Shown in pieces: positions 50,448 through 63,479 of a stretch of 64,000 nt of DNA; the stretch's first letter is position 1; the number at the start of each line of letters is the position of its first letter. A program made the position numbers and the translations under genes. The DNA lies in NCBI GenBank assembly GCA_916610825.1, contig OU744454.1:6612188-6676187 (forward strand). The letters run 5' to 3'. This DNA comes from Haliclystus octoradiatus (Eukaryota > Cnidaria > Staurozoa > Stauromedusae > Haliclystidae). The notes under the pieces were generated by a model, which was given only the letters and a program-made list of their open reading frames with translations, did not search any database and was not told the DNA's origin.

Positions 50448-51824
50448 AATGATACTACCCAAAAAAATCATTCTCATACTGACGCAATTGGCACTTCCAT
50501 CACTAGCAATGTCGATACAAGTCACCAAACGCCACGTAGCATTGCAAAAAAAATGGACACACCATACTTGAAGATATCACCAGAAGAGACAACTTTAGCA
50601 GCCTTTCGTACATGGCAGAAGAGTATCAAGGGCTATGCTGAACTTACACCTTTACAAGAAGACTGCTCATTGAGAGGTAGACAGCAAATTATTCGTAGTG
50701 CTCTCCATGAAGACTGGGTTCGACTATGGGACAATGGTATGCTTTCTATTAGAGAAGATGAAGATGATATTGGAACTGTCCTAAAGCACATTTGTACATA
50801 CATCAGGAAGCGACGGAACCCTCTATTAGATAGACAAGAATTCAATTCCTGTGCACAACATGAGAGTGAGTCAGTCGATATTTATATGGCTGCCTTGCGC
50901 ACCATAGATGACTCAGGTGGATACTCATATGACTTGGTATGCAAAACTTGTAACACTGCTTGTCATCATTCACACTGGCCTATATAAATGAGAGCCTTAG
51001 GGACCGCCTTGTATGTGGTATTAGGGATGCAGCTACACAGAAAAAGCTGCTAGAAGAACCTTTTAACAGTCTTACCTTAGATAGGTCATTAACCATTTCC
51101 TGGACGCAGGAGGCAAGTCAGAAAACATATGATCATATCAATCACAGATCAGACTCTCATAGTACAATCAGCTTTGTATCTAGAGCGGGAAATGGCAAAT
51201 CTGCATATAGGCGTGGTAAACAAACAAAAAAGCCAAATGCCAGCAGTACTACTTCCCCCAACGCACAGCTCTGCAGGAATTGTGGTAAAGGACCCCACTT
51301 GACCCCAGACCTATGTCCATCTAAGGATGTTGAATGTTTCAATTGCAATAAAAGAGGACATTACTGTTCAGAATGCCGGTCAATCAAATCTGACACCAAG
51401 GCACAAAATTGTGTACTCTTAACTAACCCCCTTACGATGGGAACAGTCACAAAAGTTAGAAAAGACGCCCTCCCTCTGGCCACAAGTCATTTCATCCGTT
51501 ATAATCCAACCATGATGTGGTTACCTGATCCCAGGGCGTTCTGCGATGCTATGAGTGGGAATGATTTGGTCGCATTTGGCGGCAAAGGGAAGTTTGTATT
51601 GAAGGAAGATACCGATCATCTGATCAGTGCAGACGGGAAAGCTAACATGACATTGCGACGTGGTGGACACTCTTATGATGCAGTTGTCCATATAGTGGAA
51701 GGTTGTAGTTTACCGTTATTGAGCAAAGCAGGATGTATTGCTTTAGGTCTACTCCCTCCTGAATGGCCCCATATTGAAGAGTCTGTAAAGTTCCCTACCT
51801 ACAATACCCTGAACGCATTGTCTC

Positions 51825-53901
51825 TTGGGAAAAATACTGAAAAATCCCCCAAGATCAAGGAGTCGGAGCCTATTTGTTGCAACACAGAAGCAGCAGATTT
51901 TATCAGATTTCTCTGATATCATTCCTATCAGTGATGATGCTCCTTTGAAAGCTATGACTGGTCCTGAAATGGTTATCCAACTCACTCCAGAGGCCAAACC
52001 AGTGCGACGCTATAAAGCCTATATCATCCCTCTTCTCTGGGAAGATACTGTGAAGAACAAATTAATTGAAATGACTTCTAAGGGAATCATCTAGAATATA
52101 CCAATTGGCGCAATTCATCCCAGGTTCGAAGCTAAGATTGGAAACGGATGCAGCGCAGTCACAGCGGCTTGGATTTGCATGATGGCAGCAACATAATGAT
52201 AGTACATGGCATCTTCTGCAGTGTGGTTTGAGGTTTGTGACACCCACGGAGTCAAATTACTCAGCGACAGAAATTGAGTTATTAGCTGTTGTTTGGGCAA
52301 TCCAAAAATGCCGTCTGTTCCTATTTGGATCGCATTTTGCAGTTCTGGTCGATCACAAGCCACTGGAGGCAATCCGGAATTACAAAACCTTGGATAGCAT
52401 TTATACACCACGCATTATGCGACTGAAAGAAAAGTTATCGAGTTATAATTTCACAGCAGTATGGCGTCCTGTAACACAGCATGTGGTGGTGGATTGTCTC
52501 TCTCGCAACCCAGTCAATCAACCTGAAGAAGATGATCTCGCTGGTGAAATTGAAATTGAAGCATTCGCCTCCTTTGCTCTTTGTTCGGTTCTACTACCAA
52601 GTCATCAAGCAACAAATCCAGATATCATCCTGGATAAATTCCTTGCTGCAGGTGGTAACGACAAGCAATATTGTAAACTCCGCATGCCATTCCTCACAAA
52701 CCAGGTGAGGCAAGACTTCAAAACATTCCACAAAGGCCTGTCAGTGGTGGACAACATAGTTCCTTTTCAGCATCATTGCCTCTTTATTCCAAATGCAATG
52801 CGACAGGAGACATTGCAACACCTGCACGCATCTCATCAAGGAAGATTTCGCACACTACGACGTGCTCGTGAATGCATCTTCTGGCCTAGCCTAAAAAAGA
52901 CATATCAAACCTGGTGCAAAATTGCTCACCTTGCCAAGAAAATCGTACCAGCCTATGCAAAAAAACTCTTCACTCTGACATTCCCGCAACTCGTCCTGGT
53001 GAGGCAAATGCCACGGATCTGTTTTCTTTCGCTGGTCAGGAGTACTTGATCATAACAGATAATTCTCCGGTTGGAAAGAGGTGTACAACTTTGGTAGCAA
53101 TGGTGCAAATACAGATCATGTGGCACATTTCATCTTGAAATGGGCCAGAATGATGGGTCTGCCAGCAACACTAACGAGTGATGGAGGACCACCTTTCCAA
53201 AGCAGAGAGTTAGCCAAATATTTCTTGGAATGGAGCACACTACATGATCCATCCTCTCCATATCACCCGAAAGCCAATGGACATGCTGAAGCTGCAGCTA
53301 AGGTCATGAAGGCCTTGATGACGAAGGTCAGCCCACGTGATGCATTAGATACACCTGCATTCACAGATGCCATCATCGAGCTGAGGAACACACCTTCCGC
53401 AGATGGAATAAGCCTGGCTGTTCGTTTATTTGGCAGGCCGTTAAGATCTAGGCTACCAACACATCCTCTGGTTTTTCAGCACTCTGTGATGAAGCTTGTC
53501 CAAGAAGCAGATGAAAAACCAGTCAAGCTCAGAGCAAAAGCAAAAATCCAATACGATTCAACGGCGAAGATCTATCACTTTTGGAAGATGGTGATGTTGT
53601 CCGAGTTCAAAATCCTACATCAAAAAAATGGCAGTTAGTAGGAAAAATTGTCAAGGTATACCCAAGACAGAGAAGTTACCTGATTAAATCAGAGACTGTT
53701 CACCTGTATTGGAGAAACAGACGATTCCTTCGACCATTCAGCAACCCTGAAGAGCCAGAGGAAGAAGACGCACAGATTTTGGAAGATGTACTACATCAGC
53801 CATCTTCAATCGACGAAGATGAAGATAGTGGTCACATCCAACAGATGAAGCCCAGACGCAGCAACCGGGTCCACCACCCACCACAACGTTACAATCGCTG
53901 A
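51825..53901 (+). pseudogene. gypsy-like pol remnant, arm B
   Basis: Mirror of 26,152-28,228: truncated RT start (51,825-52,094), RNase H (52,228 onward), integrase (to 53,638) and C-terminal part (53,581-53,901). The RT palm deletion is the same. One residue differs in the integrase zinc region (N-R-T-S for N-R-A-S). Confidence 0.85.
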
Positions 53902-54049
53902 AGAAGAGGCATGTAATGTCATGTGACTTGTGTACATTTACGGGTTAGATCCCAGTCTTGTAATATGTTTTATGTTTATGTTCATCTCTACTATGATACG
54001 GTTATACGATTACGTTCTATATATATATTGTGTTATTATTACGTCTCCA

Positions 54050-54984
54050 AAGTTGCTGTTCTTTGAGAGAACTTTGTTGTTGTCGTTGTTGCTGGTGCTG
54101 TTGCATTTCCAGCTCAAACAGGACATCCGATATCTTTTTTTCGGCTATTTATCTACCCATGTTGTTAAGTTACTTAACTTAGATGAAACATATAACGCAA
54201 AATGGTCTTTCGGTTCTTGGTTTTGAACTTGAATTGGACTTGGATCCTTCAATTTTAAAAGGCTGGCGCATTCCCTGAGCACACTGGCTTTGTCCTTTTC
54301 AAGAGACCGGCGTCTCTGTTTGGCAGATGGTTGGCTATCCTCATTCGGATCATCATCCAAATCTATTGTCTCTATACCACTTGCATCCTTACTTTTACCA
54401 GGTTTCATAACTTTTTCAAGGAATTTCATATCTTTGAAATGAGTCCAAGCTGATTCATAAAGTTCATCTGCACCTTGTCCCGACTTAGTTTATCTAATTT
54501 TATTTAATTCCCTACCAAGTTGGGTACGTAGCGATTTCAATTTATTTTTAATCTCGAAGGTTGGTATGTCCATAATGTTTGCGATTTCATCAAATGCTTT
54601 GGCCTTAATTTCTCTGTTGAAGTATTCCTTCTTAGCAACATTCCATAGACATGGTCTATCCTCATAGTGAGATATTAGGGCTTTGATTTCTAAGTCCCTC
54701 CACCTATGCTTGAACTTTGTATTATCTATCGCCTTTTTAGTTATTCTCTTTTCTGGATTTGTTGTTTTATTAACTTTATAATTTGTCGTGGATATATTTT
54801 TTTCATTTCTTCCCGGACTTGGTGGTATAGCTGCAAATGTCTTGGATCTACTTTTCAATAATTCTAATTTTCTCAATAATTCTGCTCTCTCCACTCCCGT
54901 CTCTTCATCGTCAATAGTTTCACTGTTAAAGCTACTATCTTCGTAATCTTCATCAGTGTAACAATCAGGGTGAACAGTATCCAT
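54050..54984 (-). pseudogene. Harbinger accessory gene (MADF/Myb-like), first part, arm B
   Basis: Mirror of 25,069-26,003: starts at 54,984, with the same in-frame stop (complement of 54,490-54,492) and frameshift before the Gln-rich tail. Confidence 0.75.
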
Positions 54985-55282
54985 AATATATAATGATAAT
55001 TTAGATAGTACTATACCGTGCTAAATTCAACACTACAAGCTAATGTTTAACAGTCAACAAATAGGCTATGTGTGCGCTATTAAAACGAAGAGGTCTATGT
55101 TGTTGTAATTAATAACTACATGCGTTATATAAACCTCACTGCGCCTGCACTTCAGGTCGTGTGGGTTTGTTTCACGTGTTCAAGGCAATAAAAATTGCAA
55201 GACTTCCGTACAACATCAAAAAAATCCATGACTTGAAGTCATGAACATTTTCATGTTGTACAACACTTAATTTGTCATTAAA

Positions 55283-57590
55283 TTGCGTACAACAATGTAT
55301 GAACGGGGTGGGCAAACGAGCAAAGTAAGCAGAAAGTGCGTCCAGTACGTTGATGTTTTTTCAGGAAAGAGTGATATTTGTTCAGAAAAGCTGAGGTCAT
55401 GGCGTCAAACGGGAAAAGATCTGGCAATGATAGATTTGAAAGACGCATATTTACAGTTGTGGATTGAACAAGAATTGTGGCCTTATCAAACAGTAAAACA
55501 TCGTTCGAAGCTGTGGTGTTTGACACGTTTAGGGTTTGGATTGAATGTGGCTCCTATGATCATGACATCAATATTGCAATATGTGTTGGCACAAGATCTG
55601 TTAATAAACAAAGCTACCAGCTCATATGTAGATGATATTTGCGTCAATACAAGTTTAGTTTCATCAGAAAAAGTTCATAAACATTTACAACATTATGGAT
55701 TAATTTCAAAGCCTACTGAAGTTATCAATTCAGTAAAACCAACACCTGTATAGGGTTTCAATGTTTCCCTATTGAATTGTAATTTGATATGGGCACGCTC
55801 AAATTCTTGGCATATTAATGATATTATTTTAGATGAGGAGTTAACAAAGCTCAGTGTTACTCACTATTTGGTAAGCTTGTTAGTATATACCCTATTTGTA
55901 ATTGGCTGCGTGTTACTACTAGTTTTATAAAACGTTCTATAAATGCTCATGATTGGGATGATATTGTGTCTCAACATATTATTACAGTTGTTAAAGAATT
56001 ATTACAAAGATTGAAAGGGGATGACCCTGTAAAAGGAAAATGGAATGTGAATGTGAATGTTAATGGTAATGCAATTGTTTGGTGTGACGCTAGTGATATT
56101 GCAACGGGGGTATGTTTAGAAATTGATGGTGACATGGTGGAGGATGCCTCGTGGTTACGCAAGGACTCAGCTCATATAAATATGGCTGAGCTAGAGGCAG
56201 TTGTTAAGGGTATAAATCTGGCTATATTATCGGAAGTAAGAAAATTTACTGTTGTAACTGACTCAAAGATTGTGTATTGGTGGATTAATGATGTATTATC
56301 AAAGAAAAATAGAATCAGAACAAAGGCGTTTGGAGAGTTGTTAGTTCGTAGAAGATTAGAGATGATCCAAACATTAGTAGAAGAGTATTGGTTACTGCTC
56401 AATATGAAGTTGGTTGCATCTGAACTGAATAAAGCAGATTCTTTAACTCGAGTGAAAAATTCGTGGCTTGCTGTGTTAAAGAAAGAGGTAGCGGTCTGTG
56501 CAGCTACTATTAATAATATTCCAAATGACCAGAATCTATGTAATACTGTAAGAAATGCACATAATATGATCCATTGTGGATATGATCAAACAAAATGGCT
56601 ATTGAATGAAATTGATATACAAGTACCGTGGAAAATTATAAAAAATGTTATTGCTACATGTCCTCAGTGCCAATCTGTAGATCCATCGCCTATTTGTAAA
56701 CAGCATGGTAGTTTAACAGTTGACTTGAATTGGCAGCGGTTAAGTGTTGAAGTAACCAAGTATGAAAATATGAAATACCTAACAGTGATTGACTCTGGTC
56801 CGTCCCGTTTTGCCATCTAGCGACGAATAAGAAATGAAGGTGATGATGAGATAATTGCTCAGCTGAATAGTATTTTTTCTGAGCGAGGACCACCAACAGA
56901 ATTGTTATTGGATAATTATAGTTCATTTAAAAGTTCTGCATTTACAAAGTTTTGCAATGAATGGAATGTAGCATTAAATTCACGAGCAGCGTACATGCCT
57001 AGTTGTAACGGTATCATAGAGCGAATCATCGGACAATCAAATCACGCGCCTCGCGTACTGGGCATAGTATTATTGAAACTGTATATTGGTATAACCATGT
57101 TCCAGCAGCAATTTGAAAAATGTCACCTGCTGATCATATTTATAATTACAGTAAATTTAAGTTAAAAGGTGTACCAAATTGCCAAACATCAACTGAAATA
57201 CAAGAGAGAAGTCCAGATGATCAATCATTTGTAGCTGGAGATTTGGTTTGGGTTAAACCTACTCAACAAGCAAGATGTACCAAGCAGTGGTTGAAAGAAA
57301 CAGTGGTAAAATGGTTGTCTCCGTTTAAAGTAGATGTCGAAGTGAATGGATTTATTACACCGCGTCATATATATCATCTGAGAAAACGTTTTAATGATGA
57401 ATTAAGTGATGGTAATGAACAAAATGTATATGCTGAGCAATTGGGAGTTCCTGAGGATTCAGAATCAGATAGTGATGAAAGCGAAGAGGATGAAAACCCT
57501 GATGAGCAAATTCAACGAATTCAACCTCAACGTACGCGAAATCTATCTATTAGATTTATGGATTACTTATTACGATTTGTTGATAGTTAA
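55283..57590 (+). pseudogene. LTR-retrotransposon pol remnant (RT, RNase H, integrase), arm B
   Basis: Mirror of 22,463-24,770. The RT fragment is 55,283-55,753 and RNase H plus integrase run from 55,966. The stop at 56,818-56,820 is in frame with the following integrase core (56,821 onward), so a single codon change separates the two. A frameshift near 57,035 precedes the C-terminal frame 57,120-57,590. Confidence 0.8.
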
Positions 57591-57677
57591 TACTGCAGTT
57601 AAAATTTTTATTTTATATTCTTACCTTTAAAATTGTATTAATGTTTTTTAGTTTAGATTTTACGAATCTTGGCGAGA

Positions 57678-57885
57678 TGTAATTGTACCTTGGTGTTATA
57701 ATTACAATTGACGTAAGTATGTAAAACGAGGCATGTATCAAAGTGAGATTCATGATAGCACGTGCAATTTTCTGTGCGCACCTCAGTGTAGTTTTGGCGT
57801 GAAGAAATAAGTTTGGTTATTGTTCAACTGCATTCGACTCTTTGTCTGTATAATATATTTCTGAGTAGGTAATCTACTTACAACA
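57678..57885 (+). repeat. Candidate 3' LTR, arm B
   Basis: Mirror of 22,168-22,375: begins TGTAATTGTACC, ends TTACAACA. Confidence 0.4.
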
Positions 57886-58179
57886 GGATCATTATAAATC
57901 TGATGAGAACTTAATTAGAAATTTCATCAATATCTCAGTATGATTTTGTGTTGATCTTTTTCAAACAGTTCTTTTTAAAAGGCAGCCTTGTGAACTACAC
58001 TAATTGAATGGTTTTCGATTGCGATGTATACTCGAATGCAACTAAATGTTCCATATAGCCAAAGAATTATGCTTCTAATCCCGTAGAGTACCCACTCCCC
58101 GAATAACACAGAAGAACAGTCCACAGTCATAAATCAGGGGAATGAAACATTTAAGAAACCTTTATGCTGGTATGTTGCA

Positions 58180-58460
58180 ATATTGAGACAAAAATTGAAA
58201 AATCGTGCAATTTTACAAGTATTACAGTACAGGACGGGTGCTCCTAAATATGCCAAAAAATGACGGCATTAGGAGAATTGGGAACACAAGGCACGCCACT
58301 AGAAGTAATTGGATTGATCTACTGTTTTGGGAATCTTATTGACTTTGAAGCTGTTATTTAGATTGGAGAGTAAATGGCTCACCCCTGGATAAATTTATCT
58401 TCTAATTATTTTTTAGAAATTTGAATTTGTAATTGCTGCACCATGCCTACACAAGTTGCA
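58180..58460. repeat. Interspersed repeat copy upstream of gene B, arm B
   Basis: Mirror of 21,600-21,870. Confidence 0.6.
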
Positions 58461-58549
58461 CATTTTACATGAAAGCTTACTACGCGTTAATGTATATAAG
58501 CCGTTTATAACACAATGTAATAGGTTAACTGATATTAGTGTGAGCAAAT

Positions 58550-59162
58550 CAGTAATTTCAGTAATCGTGATCATGATTCTACCACTTTCAAATTACTATT
58601 ATTGAACAATGTGTAAAAGTCTTCCTGTCCTAATATTTGGGGGAGTGGCAACGATAAAACATTATATTGAATAGCTATTATATGAACCAAGGTATTAGAC
58701 AAATAGAGTCTGTATTATACTTAATGGAACATGGCATAATCAATTCAATGATCGTGATCATGATTCTATGACTTTGAAGCTACTATTTTGAGCAATGTGT
58801 AAAAGTCTTCCTGTCAAAAATATATATATTTGGGGGAGTGGAAATGATTAAACATTATATTGAATAGCTATTATATGAACCAAGGTATTAGACAAATAGA
58901 GTCTGTATTATACTTAATGGAACATGGCATAATCAATTCAATGATCGTGATCAGGATTCTATCACTTTGAAGCTACTATTTTGAGCAATGTGTAAAAGTC
59001 TTCCTGTCAAAAAATATATGTTTGGGGTTGTGGCAACGATAAAACATTATATTGAATAGCTATTATATGAACAATGGTATTGATCTGTCATTCTACAGTA
59101 TAAACAGAGAAGCAGAAAACGTAGATTTTGGCTTGTTGAACATAGAGGACAGAAATTCCAAG
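58550..59162 (+). promoter_or_regulatory. Promoter of peptide gene B, arm B: three tandem modules, TATA-like box, exon 1
   Basis: Three AAAAGTCTTCCTGTC blocks (near 58,615, 58,801 and 58,994), each with an ATGGAACATGGCATAATCAA- or TTATATTGAATAGCTATT-type block. TATA-like TATAAAC at 59,099-59,105. The first exon ends at 59,162 (CCAAG|GTAAGA). Confidence 0.7.
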
Positions 59163-59357
59163 GTAAGATAATTTACAGATATGCTTTAATTTGATATTCT
59201 TATCGGACAGCGATATTTCTGATTGATATACCATACCCAATTAATCAAGGAAGATACTTAGAACTGCTATGCAATGCTAGTTAATCCATATAGTGGAAAA
59301 CTCAATACATTCGTGACGCTATTTATATAATTGAGTGATTTACTTTTCAATTTTCAG

Positions 59358-62215
59358 ATGAAGTTGACATTAATAATGCTGGTTCTCTTCGGAGTTGCTT
59401 TAACAATCGCTGGTAAGTCAGTATTATTATATATTAGGAATTTTTCGAAATATCGATTTCTTCCAGTCTTCCTAATCAATAACTGTTCAATGGCTCGGTT
59501 TTTCTTTCTTGATATACGGAGTTCTATTTCAAAGGTCATAAAATATTTGTTAATTTTTTGACTTTCTTCCTGATCGAGAATTTCCATTTTATTTATCCAA
59601 TGTTATCTTAATTTTTAATTGATGTCTTTTAGTCGTTTAGTTTAAATTTTCTTTTTGATTCAGTTTTCATTCTTTTATATGCCGGATTTTATAGTAAATT
59701 GGTGGCATCTGCTAGGAACTTCATATAAAAGTTTGAATTAATTGGGACTGAATGTACTGGCAAAGCATTCAAAACAAATAAATAAAATTAATTATAAATT
59801 TCAGTATTATATTTAGAATGGGAAACAAAGATGAGGCAAAGGTCTTTACAGTTAGTTTGAAGCTGGTGATACCAAGAAATTCACCATCTGAAAATCACGA
59901 GTATACAGAACATATTCAGAGTAACGAGAAAGCCTCATCTTTCTTTCCTATTACACAATACGATCAGTTGTACATCTATCATTGAGCAGATTTATATATT
60001 ATAAATAATATGTATTACATATTTGCAATCGCGTTACACTCATTTTTTCGACCATTCAATAGAAATTTAAACATTACCATGATTATAGAAATGCTCAGCT
60101 AGATTATTAAAAATAATTTCTATTGCAGCATATCGAGATCATAGAGAACACGAAGAGGATTTTGAAGATGTTGAAGATGGCCCTGACAACTTAGGTAATC
60201 AAATTTATCTTAGTCATCGTTTATGTTTGGCTGTTCCACTACTTTTGAGCCAAGATTTTCTTGTTGAATAGGACTGAGTTTGTGTAAAATTTTCAAATGG
60301 TTCGCAGGAGTTGTTTTGATTTGAATGAGAAACGATTTCTAGCTGGACAAATCAACAATAAAATTGATTTTTAGTCACAGGATCACAATGAGTTACTCGA
60401 GAGTTGATCTAGCAATGTTTTGTACAGTAATTGTTTCAACGATTTTGACGTTACTATACTTGAGAGTTTATTAACTATATAAACTGGCAATTAGTATACT
60501 ACAATCTTCAGAGATTATTAATATTTATGCGCTGATCTGATAGATTACCATTATTCATTAATTTAATGTTTGACTTTTACAAATTGACCAAGAACAATTT
60601 AATAGATAGGTTTATCAGTTTAGTTTTAATTCTTAGCTAATTTTTTTTTGAATTTCGTGTTAATTCCAGATGAAAGGCGAGATGAAAGAAGTCGAGGTTT
60701 GTTTGAGCAAAATAGTTTACTATACAAGGAGCTCGAACATAATGCACTATATTTTCCTCAAAAAATGTAACCGAAAAGAGCCTCTTAATATCCATAATTA
60801 TCAAGTTGAGGACCTAGAGCGACTTCTCATTTCATGCTCGGCGATGACTGACGAGCTATGTCATCAAATGAGTTTGATAAATTTCTTAGCACTACCAATA
60901 CCAAAACCATGTAATGCTATTGGTGTCGTAAGAGACCATCGAAATATATAAAAGTTAAAACCACAAATTTTAGGTAGGCCATGAAAAAGTTTGAAAACAA
61001 TGCATTCAACTATATTCATGTATTAACAATTGTATTCAAATTAAAACGTGAAATGCTATGGAGATGCCATGAATTTTCATTTGTTTTTCTTTGTTTGATG
61101 TCCGTAGTGTGTATATGGCAAGCTCGAAAAACGCTTGTCAGTTCAGCATCGTCAGATAATATTACATTTTATTACATTCAGAGACACACAAAATTTCGCA
61201 ATGATATTTTTGCAATGCTTCCTCAAGTAATACATGCTTACAATAATGATAGGTATGGAAATATCAATTGAAGACCATCACACGTGTGCAACAATATTTT
61301 ATAAAATCCGGTGACATGGCGATTGTTGGTTTAAGTAAGAGGAGTTGTCTTTTTATAATCATTTAATACTAAAGGGTTAATACATACTTGCCATGTTTCG
61401 AGTTTTTCAAGTTTTTTGAGCCAACATTTTCGGGTTTAGTAAATATGAATACAAACATTTGCAAGCATGTGGTAACCCTTTCCTAAAATAAAACAAATGT
61501 CGGAATCTCATTCGACGGCAAATTTTCAATTCATGAATTCACAATTTAAAATTCAATTGCAATTCATAAACCAAGCATGAAGAGAATCCCACAACAAGAT
61601 AGATTTTGTCGAATAAAGAAACACATATACCAGAACGTCTGTAATATAAGTGGTGCAATAGTTCTTTAGCAAATTAATGCAGTTATTGTTATTTAAATTT
61701 TAGGTTTACCTTTAAACAGCGACGTAGCCTATAATTGTCTTTCATTCTGTGTTTGTATTTTGCATGCTACACGACCAATAACTCATTTACCACGCTTTTC
61801 CATAAATAAAAACATCTTGAGCTAAGTGCCGTTTTGTAAATCGTATAGCCATTATTGAGATATTTATCAGATTGTTATCAAAAAGTTATGAATTCTGTAT
61901 TTTATCACAGATCAAACTTTTTGAAGCTTGCGGTTTTTCCCGGTTTTCGGAGCCATGTTTTACCCTAGGATTTCATGCACACTCTTTCGACCAATCAGAT
62001 CGCAGAAAACCTTTGTGATATTTTACAAACAGAATTCGTAGGCTTGGTTTAATTATTAAGAGTTGTCATTTCATTTGACATCTTGAATGAGTTGCATATA
62101 AGTATCAATTTCATATACAACTATTTAATTAGTATTTTCTGTTTTAGTTCAATCTGATCCAAAACCTTGGATGATGTTTCCCCGTCGCCGTCGCCGTCGC
62201 CGTGGAAAGAAGTAA
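59358..62215 (+). CDS. Cationic peptide precursor gene B, arm B (4 coding exons)
   Basis: Exons 59,358-59,412, 60,129-60,194, 60,670-60,696 and 62,148-62,215, phase 1 throughout, 71 aa, the same protein as the arm A copy. The first coding intron is about 3.1 kb shorter because the arm-A-specific segment is absent. The exon 4 donor is the weak GAG|GTTTGT; reading through it would give a short acidic-tail protein without the Arg-rich peptide, so retention here would switch the product off. Both B copies look intact. Confidence 0.85.
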
Positions 62216-63039
62216 AGAAACTTTTAGATGACTTCATTTCGACTTCTTGTTACTTATTTTTTATTATCGTTATACATATTGCATGTAAACAACTTTTGAT
62301 ACTTTCCGTCTGATTTTCAATCATCAAAGTAAATGTAGATCAATCGATATATAATGATATTTTTAATCTTATAACTTCTGACTTCTCATGGATGGGGTTG
62401 TTATGGGCAATCAACGCAATTCTTTTTCCTTGCTTGTGTGGCAAATTTATTTTTCAGATAACCTCAATCCGAGAATGCGACTACATGTCCCGATCAAGGA
62501 ATATTTCTTTCAGTCCAGAGGGCCTTTATCATCATCCTTTATCATCATCATCATCATCTTTATTTCTTTACACTAGTTTTCCATTTTTTAGTATAAATAC
62601 TTATATAAAACATGATTAATTAAATAAATAGAAGATAATATGAATAAAATTATTAGAATCAAAAAATAAACCTAATCCAAAATATCATACTGTTTCATAA
62701 CTTATCGCATATATTAGTGACAATAAGAAATCATTTCATGAATATTTCCGTATGTCTAAAGTCATGTATTGAATTTATCAAACAGTTTTTTAATAAGTTT
62801 CTGCTGAATTTATATAACAATTCATAAAATGAGAATATCACCAATGTGAAATAGGTATTTATTTCGTTACGCATGAAATATATGAAAAACCATGTAAATA
62901 AGAAAGGCAGCCTGCTAACTTGACAAATTGAGTGGGTTTTCGATTGCAAGAATCTCGAATGCTATCAAATGTTGCCTATACAATCCAAAATTTTTACTCT
63001 TCACATCTTATATTACTGTGCCAACCCCCCGATTTACAC

Positions 63040-63370
63040 CACTAAAATAGACCATCTCCGTAAATCCAGAGGAGTGTTACACCCCCATGCATAGTCAACC
63101 ATATATATGACTTCGTGCCATGTTGAGTAAATAATAGTGCATTTTGAGACAAACTTTGGCAAATTTGTAGGTATGATAGTCTATGTGCACTCCCAAATGT
63201 GCCTGCAAATATGCCCGGACATGACGCCACTAGGACAATCGGAAACACATGTACAAACGATTGAACTACTGTATTGGTATTCCTAGTCATTTATATTTAA
63301 ACTGTTATTTAGATTAGAGTGTTAATGGATAATTTTAGCTCATTCATGGCTAATTTGACAATCACCTCCT
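63040..63370. repeat. Interspersed repeat copy, arm B outer
   Basis: Mirror of 13,620-13,960. Confidence 0.65.
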
Positions 63371-63479
63371 GTGCACAAGTGCCTGTTTATTGAAGAACAT
63401 TTAATGTCTGCATTTTGATTTAAATTTCGTGTAATTTTCGAATCGTAAATTCGAATTTTTAAGTTATTACAGTACTGAC

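Larger units (their letters stand above)
46595..51916 (+). pseudogene. gypsy-like gag and protease remnant, arm B, split by hAT
   Basis: Gag starts at 46,595, is interrupted after residue 102 by the hAT element, resumes after 50,455, and shifts frame near 50,970 into the zinc-knuckle and protease-like part ending at 51,916. It has the same L-P-D-P-R-A lesion at the protease active site as arm A. Confidence 0.8.
46135..54049 (+). mobile_element. Ty3/gypsy-like LTR retrotransposon, arm B copy, split by hAT
   Basis: LTRs at 46,135-46,266 and 53,912-54,049, with the same differences between them as in arm A. The hAT transposon lies at 46,903-50,447. Removing it and one 8-bp duplication restores the arm A length of 4,362 bp. 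Confidence 0.88.
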
